DNA of 64,000 nucleotides from Atherinomorus stipes (lineage: Eukaryota; Chordata; Actinopteri; Atheriniformes; Atherinidae): the NCBI GenBank assembly GCA_023101725.1, contig JALJCO010007928.1:372001-436000 (forward strand), given 5' to 3'. Positions 11,101 to 21,600 of the stretch are shown here, piece by piece. Each line of letters opens with the position of its first letter. The stretch's first letter is position 1. A program made the translations under genes and the position numbers. The notes below the pieces were generated by a model. The model saw nothing but the letters and a program-made list of their open reading frames with translations, searched no databases and was not told the origin of the DNA.

Positions 11101-13520
11101 GTATATATACATACACAGTGAGGATGTTACAATAATCAGTAAAAAGATAAATCGAGATATAATTCCCTGACAATTCGTAATACAGTTTCAGATTTTAATT
11201 ACCGTAAAATCGTAATTATCGTACTTTGAAAAAAACTCAGTGACGCTGCTTTTCCAGGTTATGAGCAGCATCAGTTCGTCAGACAGTTTTGCATGTTTGG
11301 CCTCTGAAAACATGGCGGAAGGCGCCGCAGGGAAGCTCTGGAGATTTTTTCCCCCCCATTCTAAAAGGACAAAGTCTAAATTCTGAATATATTTTGGATT
11401 TTTTTTTTTTAAGGATGCTGGGAGGAAACTTTACTTATTTATCCATTTATGGTATTATTTCAATGTTTCTGCCACATTTAATATGGCCGTGTTGCAGTGA
11501 TATGAACTTTTGATTTCTACTAAGGTAATGAAACAGTTAAAGTTTCTTTACTGTACCAGTTCTTCTAAAATCTGTAAGATTAGATCAAGTCTTGAGCTCT
11601 GAATGAGAAGAAAACTATTCTTGGTTCTTATCCACAATATTGCATAAAGCCAGGAGCCTTCTTATGGTCATGAGATGCATCTTTAATGCACATTTATATG
11701 ATTTGATGTCTACATGTTATGCCGACAGAAAGTCCATTTTGCTTGTTACCATTTTTTTTTTTATTGAAACTTGGTTAAAAGATTTTAGTGTGTGTATAAG
11801 AACGTTTTGAAAATTTTGAGCAGATTTCACCTAGAAATATCGATAACCGCGATTATTTTGGTCACAATTACGGTGACATGATATTTCTATATCGTTACAG
11901 GCCTAATACACACACATATATACATACATATTAGAGATGAATCAATCCAATACCCAGATCGGATATACTGACAATTAAGCTGGATTGGATATCGGATGAC
12001 TGTGGCCAATCCAGTCATTTCTCTTTTTATTAATATCATAATAAATGTACACTTTGTTAATACATAATATTAAGTACATTTTTAACTGTGTTGATTTGTT
12101 ACTTTTTTTTTTTTTTAACAAGGCAAATCATCAAGCTTGATGCCTTCACTGACATGGCAAGGTATACAATTCATTCATTCAAGAGCAGTATTGGTATCAG
12201 GTATCGTCCGAACCACTTAGCCGAGGTATCGGGATTGGAAAAAACTGGATCAGTGCATCTCTAATTTTATATTTATACATATATGTATATATGCGCACAC
12301 ACACACACACACACACATGTACACACAATTCAAGAAAAGTTGACCCCGATGGCCACTACAATGAATGTGCATCAAAGACAGGAAGGCAGACATGGCAACA
12401 GAAGGTACAGTAGCAGTTTTTAGAGAAAAGCTAAGCTTAAAATAATAAATGATTAATAAATTATCAAACTAGTCGTCCACTATTTTTATAGTCATCCACT
12501 ATGACAGCCCTATAAACATGTGAGTAGTGCCACTTATAAATGTACAAAAATCCCCTGTAATATTATCCCACAAGTATTTCAGTCTTGTTTTGGGATTCAA
12601 CTACCTCCAGGCGTGTCCATCACAGATGCATGACTGGCACCAAACATACTGGGATGTGATTTAGGATATCCCAGTATGTTCAGGATATCTCCAGAATCAG
12701 GGACCTTTCTCCATCCTTCAGGATGACACTCTCTCTCCCACAGATTAAATAACTTAATCCAACATCCAAACCATGACTGATTATCGACAGGAGAATATAG
12801 CAGGGAATTTTGGCACGTGCTATTTTAACAAAAAGTCTTTATATTCAGCTACCTTTTTCTTTTTTGGTGCCTCTGCCCTCCCCAGCAGAACTGCCTGGTG
12901 CTTGAGGACGCCATTGGCACTGAAGATGATGAGCTCTCTGATCCCACCTTCTTCAGTTGGAGTCCAGGTTATTGTCAATCTGAAAGACCCCTCAGGCTGC
13001 AACACAAACACAAGACCACCTTTCAGTAAACAGAGCCTTTGTGTTTTCTTTTTTATCCTTGACCAGTTTGATTCTTGTACTGAAGACAAAACAACATACA
13101 AGCTAATAAACTCCTGAGAGTGACAGTCTTTTTTTTTTTAAAGCAGCGATTTAAAAATCAGACGGTTTATTATAGTTTAATCACTTGCATGATACGTGTA
13201 AACAGACAGTGTTAGCTAACACAAAAAAAAATTAAACATTCTACCTGAATCGTGAACGTGTTGTGGTCCAAAGAAAAGCCTTTACTCGAGGGGATTTTGT
13301 CAACTGTAACCTCCGCGTCCACATCCTCTGTGGGATTTTCAACTAGCAAAACAACCGACTTCGAGGTGCCCAACTTTACCGTACCAAAGGTCACAAAAGG
13401 AGGCTTTGAAAACTGGATCAAGCTCAGCACCGGAGTCTCGTTCTCCTTGTTAGCGTCTTCTCTCCTCACTGGACTAAAGTCCAGAAATCCACGTTGCGCT
13501 GAAGTAATCCCTTCAGTCAT
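5161..13520 (-). CDS. aspm: aspm, abnormal spindle microtubule assembly protein (5' part)
   Basis: Spindle-pole protein that focuses microtubule minus ends in mitosis; human mutations cause primary microcephaly. Eight joined coding exons are seen, in coding order: 13245-13520, 12853-12996, 8512-9943, 7611-7712, 7375-7521, 7052-7291, 6897-6964 and 5161-5302, together about 850 codons, all in phase with GT-AG borders. Exons 1-2 (residues 1-140) carry the ASH domain (ASPM, SPD-2, Hydin) with the motif [14 protein letters not shown]. Later exons contain [18 protein letters not shown] and [19 protein letters not shown], diagnostic of vertebrate ASPM. The calponin-homology and IQ-repeat regions are not in the window. 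The start at 13520 is the first ATG in frame with the ASH domain and has A at -3. It is divergently arranged with depdc1. Confidence 0.93.
5395..6560. repeat. Three-level nested repeat in aspm intron
   Basis: The outer layer is a dispersed repeat running 5395-5573 and resuming at 6394-6560 ('gggaggatgccagagtaccc', then 'ggggagaacatgcaaactcc'). Inside sits a second element, 5574-6393, with inverted TAGGGCT/AGCCCTA ends and a near-perfect 8-base duplication (tgtctttt/tgtctttg). Inside that is a TTAA-bounded element, 5644-6155, beginning near GGTACAGTATGTAA. The order of insertion can be read directly. Confidence 0.65.
5574..6393. mobile_element. hAT-like MITE with 8-bp target duplication
   Basis: Ends are TAGGGCTTTAATA on the left and GACAGCCCTA on the right; the flanking octamers differ only at the last base. 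It carries an inner TTAA-type element and has no coding capacity. hAT assignment rests on the 8-base duplication. Confidence 0.55.
6567..6840. mobile_element. Palindromic hAT-like MITE, copy 1 (TAGGGGTGGG family)
   Basis: A 274-bp element bounded by TAGGGGTGGGGAAA and its inverse, with an exact 8-base duplication CTAACCAC at 6559-6566 and 6841-6848. Almost the whole element is one imperfect hairpin: the left arm and inverted right arm both carry ATCGATA, ATATCATATTGATATT and TCTCGCGAGA-like motifs. It lies in the aspm intron between the exons at 5161 and 6897. Confidence 0.85.
7713..8511. other. aspm: aspm intron 3 with repeat fragments
   Basis: Between the aspm exons at 7611-7712 and 8512-9943. 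It contains a degraded repeat near 8125-8215 ('gatacggataccagtattgg') and a 'cagggttcccactc' fragment near 8285 that resembles the end of the element at 42477. No further exon is seen. Confidence 0.5.
8512..9943 (-). CDS. aspm: aspm large exon 3
   Basis: A single 1432-nt coding exon (residues about 141-617) between the ASH domain and the conserved pre-calponin region. It corresponds in position and size to the long third exon of mammalian ASPM. It is rich in Ser, Pro and Lys with basic clusters such as KMKKSRRR and several SP/TP sites, so it looks disordered and is a plausible target of mitotic kinases. Splice borders are TTCAG before AAGAGC at 9943 and a GTGAGA donor after 8512. Open antisense frames over the same interval are shadows. 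Confidence 0.9.
10571..11094. mobile_element. TA-flanked MITE, ~500 bp family, copy 1
   Basis: Begins 'tgtccttaaaattactcata' and ends with the inverse 'ttggagggtaggaataactg'. The long inverted repeats of each arm also contain 'gaattatggttgaaaat' and its inverse 'gttgaaccataattcaaaat'. The same family recurs seven more times in the window. Confidence 0.8.
11931..12265. mobile_element. Inverted-repeat element (TTAGAGATG family), copy 1
   Basis: Left end TTAGAGATGAATCAATCCAA (11931) and right end 'ggatcagtgcatctctaa' (ending 12265) are inverted repeats. Related copies or fragments are at 63447-63778 and 20148-20860. Non-coding. Confidence 0.65.
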
Positions 13521-13679
13521 GTTTAAGCACAAAAAATCCGCTTGAAAGCGATCTACATCCCACAAATTTGGGATGATAATCAATATTAAAAACGCACAAA
13601 TGACAAATGGTCGTTTTAAACCGACATTAGCCAAATAACAAACGTTACCGCACGCTTTCCACGTCAACTAACTAGTTGA

Positions 13680-13803
13680 CGGTCTAGTTTGAAATTTGGC
13701 CGTGCTGATTTATCAGCCAATGGCAAGCGACTGCATGATGTGTCATGACCAATGGAGAAAAAGAATGCATTCAAAATAGGAGAATGCACAGCTATGAACC
13801 AAT
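13680..13803 (-). promoter_or_regulatory. aspm: aspm promoter: CHR-like element and three CCAAT boxes
   Basis: Upstream of the aspm start are three inverted CCAAT boxes (forward-strand CCAAT at 13717-13721, 13749-13753 and 13799-13803; the first two 32 bases apart) and a TTTGAA hexamer on the forward strand at 13688-13693. NF-Y CCAAT boxes spaced about 30 bases apart near a CHR element are the known layout of G2/M promoters bound by DREAM and MuvB-MYB-FOXM1. The hexamer is in reverse orientation relative to aspm, so CHR function is inferred. Confidence 0.55.
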
Positions 13804-14086
13804 CAGGAGCCGACTACGTCTTTAAACCACCAGAATCCCCGCCTACAATCAGAGAGCAAATTAAAGAAACTTGTAATCACTCGACAATTACACCTGTATT
13901 AATCAGTTTGTCCAATAATGAAAGACAGGAAGCAAAGGTGCTGTCTGAAATTCAGGAAGTAGTGGAACCGTGCATATATTTTCCTCACGAGTTGTATCTA
14001 ACAGCATTGTATTAAAAATATGTTTTTGAGCATAATTGCCATAAACTTGGAGATACCTTTGTAAGATAATAGCTTTTGATAATAGC

Positions 14087-14232
14087 TTTTGAATTGTGGT
14101 TGGAAATAATTTGAAAAAACAAAAATGTCCCAGACACATAACGGCGCCTTTCCCATGAACAGTGGACCAAAATACCTGTGACCTGTCAGCAGGTGCGGAT
14201 GTCTGATTGGACGTTACAGAAAACTGATTACG
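14087..14232. mobile_element. Partial TA-flanked MITE, copy 2
   Basis: Carries only the middle of the 500-bp family ('gaattgtggttggaaataa', then 'catgaacagtggaccaaaat' and the cacctgctgacaggt-like core). Both ends are missing or degraded. Confidence 0.65.
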
Positions 14233-14645
14233 TCTCATGTTGCAGGCTGCACACTTCGAAGTGCGCAGACTACGTAGGCTCCGGAGTGTGCTACGAAGTC
14301 CGCGTACTCTGAAGCAGCCTCATACTTGGCTGAAATGGGACATCCAGTCGTTGCGGTGCAGTTTTCTTCCAGACCGGTATCAGGGACTGGCTTTTCCAGC
14401 CACTGGAGGAGAGCTGATGGTAAAAGTGAGGGGAGCAGGGCCTGATAGGAATCCGCTCGGAAGTCCTGCTAAACACAAAATTTTCCCACAAAAGTGAATA
14501 TAGTCAGCGCTTATGAGATTGTCATATGGATAGTTTGTGTTTTACATTGTTTCCGTTACAATGCAATAAAACAGTTGTGTAGGTAAAGGGTGGATTTTAA
14601 TTGTGGAAGTTATGACCACCCGCTCCCCATCCGGAAGGATAGCTC

Positions 14646-14717
14646 GCCGTGATCGTATAGTGGTTAGTACTCTGCGTTGTGGCCGCAGCAACCCCGGTTC
14701 GAATCCGGGTCACGGCA
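14646..14717 (+). tRNA. tRNA-His (anticodon GTG)
   Basis: A 72-nt cloverleaf. The acceptor arm GCCGTGA pairs with TCACGGC, the D arm contains the A box TAGTGGTTAGTAC, the anticodon stem is CTGCG/CGCAG around loop TTGTGGC with anticodon GTG, and the T arm has the B box GGTTCGAATCC at about 14696-14706. The acceptor ends with A. There is no intron. A TTTT pol III terminator follows at 14718-14721. The bases match the well-known vertebrate nuclear tRNA-His closely, so it looks functional. It lies in the aspm-depdc1 interval, about 45 bases from a Tc1 insertion. Confidence 0.97.
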
Positions 14718-14764
14718 TTTTGATTTGATTTGAACATTTTTCTTTATCAGCGACACCGTTCTGT

Positions 14765-15929
14765 TATACACCGCCTGGCCCAAAAAAAAGTCGCCACCTG
14801 GATTTAACTAAGCAAATAGGTACGAGCCTCCTATTTGATAATTACTGCATGGGCGATTATCTTTCAGCTGGCAACAAGTTATTTAACCCCAACTGGTGCA
14901 ATGACTTGCTTCTCATTTCCTAAACAACCATGTCGAAAGACACATCCGTGGTCGTGGAAAAGATGTTGGTCTGTTTGAGAAGGGTCAAATCATTGGCATG
15001 CATCAAGCAGAGAAAACATCTAAAGAGATTGCAGAAACTACTAAAATTGGGTTCAGAACTGTCCAACACATTATTAAAAACTGGAAGGATTGTGGGGACC
15101 CATCATCTTCAAGGAAGAAATGTGGCCGGAAAAAAATCCTGAATGATCGTGATCGGCGATCACTTAAACGTGTGGTGAGATCAAATCGAAGAAAAACAAC
15201 AGTAGAACTCAGGGCTATGTTTAATACTGAAAGTAAGAGCATTTCCACACGCACAATGCGAAGGGAACTCAAGGGATTGGGAGTCAACAGCTGTGTAGCC
15301 GTAAGAAAACCACTAATCAGTGAGGCTAACCGGAAAAAAAGGCTTCAATTTGCTAGGGAGCATAAAGATTGGACTGTGGAGCAATGGAAGAAGGTCATGT
15401 GGTCTGATGAGTCCAGATTTACCCTGTTCCAGAGTGATGGGCGAATCAGGGTAAGAAGAGAGGCAGGTGAAGTGATGCACCCATCATGCCTAGTGCCTAC
15501 TGTAAAAGCCTGTGGGGGCGGTGTTATGATCTGGGGTTGCTGCAGTTGCTCAGGTCAGGTTCAGAACAGATGTGCTAAAGAATGAGGTCAACTGACTAAT
15601 GAATATACTGAATGACCAGGTTATTCCATCAATGGACTTTATTCTTCCCTGATGGCACAGGCATATTCCAAGATGACAATGCCAGGATTCATCAGGCTCA
15701 AATTGTGAAAGACTGGTCAGACTCTACCATCATCAATGCAAGATCTTGGTGAAAAATTAATGCAACACTGGATGGAAATAAATCTTTTGACATTGCAGAA
15801 GCTTATCGAAACAATGCCACAGCGAATGTGTGCCGTGATCAAAGCTAAAGGCGGTCCAACAAAGTATTAGAGTGAATGACCTTTTTTTTTTTTGGTGGCG
15901 ACTGTTTTTTTGGGCCAGGCAGTGTATAA
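14765..15929 (+). mobile_element. Tc1/mariner element, copy 1
   Basis: Bounded by inverted ends TATACACCGCCTGGCCC (left) and GGGCCAGGCAGTGTATA (right), with TA at both edges. About 1.17 kb, near full length for a single-gene Tc1 element of this type, and it contains a broken transposase frame. A second, shorter, oppositely oriented copy is at 38939-39842. Confidence 0.9.
14930..15870 (+). pseudogene. Tc1-like transposase, broken
   Basis: Cut-and-paste transposase of the DDE superfamily. The open segment 14998-15585 (195 codons) shows a helix-turn-helix region (SKEIAETTKIGFRTVQHIIKNW), a second DNA-binding part and the start of the catalytic core with VMWSDESRFTLFQSDG, where the D is the first catalytic Asp. 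The N-terminus sits in another frame (from about 14930) and the frame breaks after the WGCCSCSG motif. The C-terminal third, 15600-15870, is recognisable but interrupted by stops. It cannot make an active enzyme. Confidence 0.88.
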
Positions 15930-16042
15930 TAGATGTCACTGAGGACAATATCCACATTCAAATGAGTGTATAATGTTACTTGCCAATAAACTACACAGTA
16001 AATTCTTCACTAGTATTGCACTGTTGAAGTAAATTAATATAT

Positions 16043-16557
16043 ACAATCATCCTCAAAATTATTCATACTCCCCAATTGAAAAAAAGGCTATATTCACAAT
16101 AGTAATTCAAATGACAAGAAACTAAGTAAACTAATAATAAATAAAGAAAATTTCAAAAAACCAATTTGGTGAAATCAAATGTTGCTTTTGAATTGTGGTT
16201 ATAAATAATATTTTTTTAAAAAACTGTCTCAGACACATAAGATCACCTTTCCCATGAACAGTGGACCAAAATACCTATCAACAGGTGCATATGTCTCACT
16301 GAACATTACAGAAAACACCTGATTGCAGTGATTGTCTCAAACAAAATTTTTAGCTTAGGAAGCCCCATTGTGCTTTGTTTATTTTTTGTGGGGTTTATTA
16401 TAAATTTCTTTCAAACCACAGTTCAAAATCAGTGTCATGATTTTCATAGAATTTTTATTTATTGTTACTTCAGTAAATTTCAACTTATTTCACTGACAGT
16501 TGATTTTTTTTTTTCTTCTGTAATTGGAGGGTGTGAATAATTTTGAGGACAACTGTA
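16043..16557. mobile_element. TA-flanked MITE, ~500 bp family, copy 3
   Basis: Left end 'atcatcctcaaaattattca' and right end 'tgaataattttgaggacaac' are inverted repeats preceded and followed by TA. The internal core 'cctatcaacaggtgca' is shared with the other copies. No coding capacity; Tc1/mariner type is inferred from TA flanks. Confidence 0.85.
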
Positions 16558-16953
16558 TACGAGTTCCCCAGTCATTGCTGACTTTTACACAGACATGTAG
16601 TTTCTCTCGGGTTTTGTTTTTTTATTTTCATTGTTCTATCAATGCCGTTTAAAAACTCCATTAATCTGCATATTTTCAATACATAAATCTTTTTTGTAAT
16701 ATATTAATTAGGAATAGCAAGGGCAGACTTTAATGTACAGAGAGGTTTCTTATTGTACATTAGCATAAAATTGAATTGAACTGTTATTTACTGAACTAAA
16801 TTTGAATAGAGTGATTTTAATCTAAATTAAATGACCCCAGTTTCCTCACACAATCTGAAAATGGTGTTTTCTGGACTCTCCGTTGGAGTGAATGTATTGT
16901 AAGTGGCTGTCTCTCTGTGTTGGCCCATTGATGGACTGGTGGCCTGTCTTGGT

Positions 16954-17065
16954 CAGGGGTGTCCAGCTCCAGTCCTCGAAGGCCACATTGTTTCCCTACT
17001 CCAACACACCTGACTCAAACTAATGAATCAGTCACTGAGCAGAACAGGCTGTTGAATCTTTTTAA
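16954..17065. mobile_element. hAT-like fragment (CAGGGGTG family)
   Basis: Begins CAGGGGTGTCCAGCTCCAG and continues with 'ctccaacacacctgactcaa', matching the elements at 30170-30380 and 42329-43646. The right end is missing. Confidence 0.65.
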
Positions 17066-18463
17066 TCGCAGTCAGCAGGAAAACACTGACAACCTACAGG
17101 ACAGTGACCATTGAAGACTTTGATGTAACCTGTCTCTTGCCTCGTAGCCACTGGGATATGCTCTGGACCCCCATGGCTCACTGGAATGAGCAAGTAAAGT
17201 AGATAAACAGGGATGTTTCATTGAATTACAGTGAATCATACAAACGGCAGAGACAATTTTTTGTGGATTTTTTTTTAAAATGCAGATGTAGTCGTATATA
17301 TTCAAATTAAACACTAGACAAAAATAAGTAAATAGACATGATAATCATGCAATAAATTAAAAAAATGCATGAATAAATAGCATTTTAGAAATAATTTTGA
17401 AACCAGACTAAATCTGCAAGAGGATTATTTATTTATGTTTTTTTAATATAAATTGATAAGTGAACACATTTCATATTTATATAACTGTATTATCATATTT
17501 TGCTGTAAGATTTAATCTAATTGATTTGTTGGTAAAGTGGGATTGTTGTGAATTGGGGCTATACAAAAAAAAAAAAAAATCTAATTTAATTATCAAACCA
17601 TTTGTGAGCTTTTGTCTCTTTTTCTTTTAGTGGTGTGAGCAGTTCACCCCATCCTCCACAGCACTTTTACCTGCAACCCCCTTTCTCCCTTTTAACTACA
17701 TTATCCCCAACCAGTCCCTTTTAATATGCTAATGTGTTTTCATGACTGCAAACAAAAAACACAAAGAGCGGACTCACAGCTGTTGCCTTTTGAAAACTGT
17801 AGCTAATTTAATTTAATCTTTAATTTGAACAGCTTATACTAGTTCTATCATCATTTCCCTTTTATGAAAGAGAAGCGTTCATACAAGACAAAGATGAACA
17901 AACATACACTATTGCCTATAAATTTGACACACAACTATTACATCTCAATGGGAAGCAGAGTTATCAGGGAAAGCAATTCAGAGTAGATTTACAAATACTT
18001 TAAATGTCAGAAAATGTTGTGAAGCTACTTTTTAAATATCTTGTGGCTTGATCATTTTGACGACATGACAATATTAACAAAATATTGATAATTTAGATTA
18101 AATAGAACACTGTCTACTCAAAATTTCATGTACATCATTCACTGTATTCCTTCATAACTTACTGTATATGAAATATATACAGTCAATTCAGCAGGTAAAA
18201 ACTAAAAAGGATAAATGGCTGTTTTATCTTGGATTATAGCTTACTATGATGATAATTAAGAAGTGTTACTTCTTTTAATTGTAATCTAAATGTGTTATAT
18301 ATTGGAACAACAAAAAAGTTTTAACCGTAGAAAAAGGGCGGGGGGTGCTCTCCACTGATCTACTGGGTTAAATTTTCTTGCCATCGTGCTGAAAGGCTGC
18401 TTTCACACCATAATGCTCCTCCACCCTCTTCAGGTCAAAGCTCTCACGTGATCTAGACGTCGT

Positions 18464-18502
18464 CCAATCAACTGCAAGACGAAGACGGCTGGTAATTTTG
18501 AA
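18464..18502 (+). promoter_or_regulatory. depdc1: depdc1 promoter: CCAAT box plus CDE/CHR-like pair
   Basis: A CCAAT box at 18464-18468 is followed 33 bases later by TTTGAA at 18497-18502, in the sense direction. A GGCTGG motif stands four bases before it, close to the CDE-N4-CHR arrangement of cell-cycle promoters. The depdc1 start codon is about 150 bases downstream. This is the same module type seen near aspm, consistent with G2/M expression; binding is inferred. Confidence 0.6.
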
Positions 18503-18651
18503 CAGACGGAGATCAGCCTGCTTGGCAACGATGAGTTACTGCTGTTAAGCTAGTAGCCAAACATCGCTGAATATATCCTCGTATAATGGATTTTATCCCC
18601 TCTTGTTACATCGTATGAAGTGGATAAACATTAGGGCGATAGTTTATGAGC

Positions 18652-21600
18652 ATGAGTTCTCATATTATCACTCCTGGACCGTACCGAGCTACAAAACTGG
18701 TAAGTTAACTAACATGGGTTTAGTGGCTAGCTGTTTCATCAACGTCATGGGAAATCGTGGCAGAGCATTTTAAATAAGCGTCACATTTATTTACAGGGGT
18801 GTTTCAGAGATACAGAGAATTTAAGTCGGTCTCTAAAACAGCATTCGTTTATTTCACTGTTACAGAGACAGTTTGGGCATTTTTATTGGGTGTTTCACGA
18901 ATTATCTTCCCTCTCCACGGCTGTTATCAGTCACTTTGAAGGGCAACACCTGAACTATTTGAGAAACTGCCACCAAAACATGTGGATTATACTCAAACAA
19001 ACCTTAAATGTCCTTTTTTTTTAAAGGAAAAAAGTGATTATAAGCATTAGTACAACTATTATTGCAGAATGTGACTGTGAATTGAGCATATCCCAGTTAT
19101 GAAAATGTGCAACTCAATGGAAATACAAAGGTGCAACCAGTTGGAAGCAGATAGTACTATAACTGCACTAACTTTAGCAGTTCACGTGAGGAAAAATGGT
19201 AACACTTCTTTCTGAAATAATGAATTCTTATGTTTACTAAATGAAAAAGAAGGCTAATCTTTAAACTTTAATAAAGGGCTTACAGTGCAATTTGATGTCA
19301 TGTGGGCCTGACTGGTGAAATAATACTGTGATAGTAACCTATAAATGACAAACTCCACATTTTTCACATGTTCTTTTAATGCAAAAAAGTACATCATCAA
19401 GATGTTTACATTTCACAAACAACCTGAAATTTCTAAAGTGCAGTTAAATCAACATTTTGCCTCCACATTTACACATGCACATTACAGCTTACAAATCACA
19501 ATGGATCTACAAAAAAAAGAAAGAAAAGAAAATACAAACGGAATCATGGGTATCTGGAGCTGAAAATATATATATTTTTTAATTATGATAAGAGTAAGAA
19601 AAACAGAAAAGAGAAGTGCCTCTTGTTGGTTGGTGGATGAAAGAACTTATGGTGCTCTTTTGGTTCAGGGGTAATGATTTGCTTAAAAAAAAAGAGGTGA
19701 CCAGGGCATTCATGAGGTCCCAGATAAAAGGCCTTATTGATAAAGACATGTTAGTTTGCATCTGATTAGAGAAACTTAATTCAGAGCTAGAAGTTATTTT
19801 AAGTGTGCTTGAACTCTTTCACATATTTGCAGTAATTTTAAGATAATACAAGTCCACTTAACATCTGTTCTGATCAATAACAAAATATAATAATGTCTGA
19901 CCAGAGCAGTCATTTGTGTCACGACATGCAGAGGAGAAATATCCAGAAATTTCTCTTCACGCAAAAAGAAATGTGCAGTTGTGGCAAGTCACAAAGAGCA
20001 ACATTCTTTTGTCATTGTAATCTCAGGAATTTACCTGAGTAACAAGGTTGTTAGAAAAAAATTCTTGGATTGTGGACCCCCCTTCCCCCCAAGAAAAGGC
20101 AGCCCCAGCCAAAATTGCTTAACACTAAATAAACTAATTCATAAAAACTAGGGATGCATTATTTGGAATTTTGGCCGATATTCCGGTATTCCAAAACTCA
20201 TGTGGCCGATAACCGATATCAATACTGATATTAAAGCTGGAGGGGGGAAAGCAGTTATTTCAAACTGCAGTTTTGTTATCCGTTTCCGACGCTTTGAAAA
20301 ATAGGGGTGGGAAAAATATCGATACACTGAAATGTTGCAATACTTTTCTATGCCGATATCAAATTGATATATAGAAATGCGGTATCGATTTATTTTACTT
20401 ACAAAATCTCACAAGATTTCATCGTTCTGTTGCAAAATCTAACGATATTTCGTGAAATCTCGCGAGATTTTATTAGTAAAATAGATTGATACCGTGTTTT
20501 TGAATGTCAATATGATATCAGCTAGGGCTAGACAATATACTGTAGAAAAAAAGGATAATTGATTAAAAAAAAATCTGTATCGATTTATATCTATGTATCC
20601 AAAAAAAAGCCATTATCAAATTAAAAGCTATTGTAGGTGCAGCCCTGGCCATTTAAGCTTTTGCTGAATGACTAACTGAATGACTATAAATTCACACTAA
20701 AACCATTTTCAGACTTGCATTGCGGAACATGAGCGGTAAAGTCCATCCACTCTTTAAACAGACTTGTCTTTCCAAACATACTTCTTCCTCCGCTCAGCCC
20801 AGGTATCGGTATTGGATTGGATCGGGAAAAAAATGAATCCGTGCATCTCTGTACATGCATTGTGACCTTGTTTCTCACTGCACCACACAAAAAAGTAGTA
20901 GTGATGCCTGTAAACAAACTTAAAGTTGTGCTCATCTTTCTTTGTCCTCTTTCAGTGGAATGAGGTGACACGTTTGTTTCGGGCTGGCATGCCCCTCAGG
21001 AAGCACCGCCAGAACTTTCGGCACTACGCCTCCTGCTTCACCGCTTCCGCTGCTGTGGACTGGCTGCACCAGCTGCTCCAAAACAACAGCAATTTTGGCC
21101 CCGATGTCACCAGACAACAAACCGTTCAGCTCTTAAAGAAGTTCCTGAAGAATCATGTGATCGAAGACGTGAAGGGTCATTGGGGAACAGAGAATCTGGA
21201 GGATAACAATGTGCTGTACAGGTAATCAGTGTGCAAAAAACATGTAATTGTTTTGTAATATTATATATTTAATTCAAGTTTACTGTATAGATATTACGTT
21301 TGTTTTTCTCCAGATTTCCTTTAACTTCTCCTCTGAAGCCCATTCCTTGTCCAGCTCCCGCCTCCAGCTCCATAAAGAAAAGGTCTTCGTTCAGGGACAG
21401 AGAAGGTTTTTTCAAGTTTAGAGGCATCAAGAAGCAGGAGAAGGAAACTTTGGTGAGTTGTGTGTCGGTCTGTGTTGATTTTGTGCAGTTTAATTTTAAA
21501 GCAAAGTACATATTTTCTCTGTTTTTTACATATAAGAATACACACATACAAACATTTCATGTCAGTAGATCAAGCTTTGTTTGTCTTTTACAGGAAAACA

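Larger units (their letters stand above)
10403..12512. mobile_element. Large composite hAT-like insertion in aspm intron 2
   Basis: The left end TTAGGGCTGCCACAAACGATTA near 10402 (first 20 bases of interest: agggctgccacaaacgatta) and the right end, inverse 'gactatttttatagtcatcc...gacagccct' near 12490-12512, pair with each other. A TAAACAT-like duplication flanks them. Inside are a TA-flanked MITE (10571-11094), a second 'gttacaataatc' inverted-repeat element (about 11127-11907), a third element (11931-12265) and a short AC microsatellite. It fills most of this intron. Confidence 0.5.
15930..18460. other. Intergenic repeats upstream of depdc1
   Basis: No gene is seen. It holds a complete TA-flanked MITE (16043-16557) and a hAT-like fragment beginning CAGGGGTGTCCAG (16954-17065). 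The rest is AT-rich DNA with many short A and T runs and no clear structure. Confidence 0.6.

Noticed and set aside
13521..13667. Longer aspm N-terminus upstream of 13520
   Set aside because: The in-frame extension starts with TTG, not ATG, and encodes a hydrophobic stretch unlike ASPM proteins.
14930..15585. Active Tc1 transposase gene
   Set aside because: The N-terminus and the C-terminal third are in other frames with stops, so it is a pseudogene.
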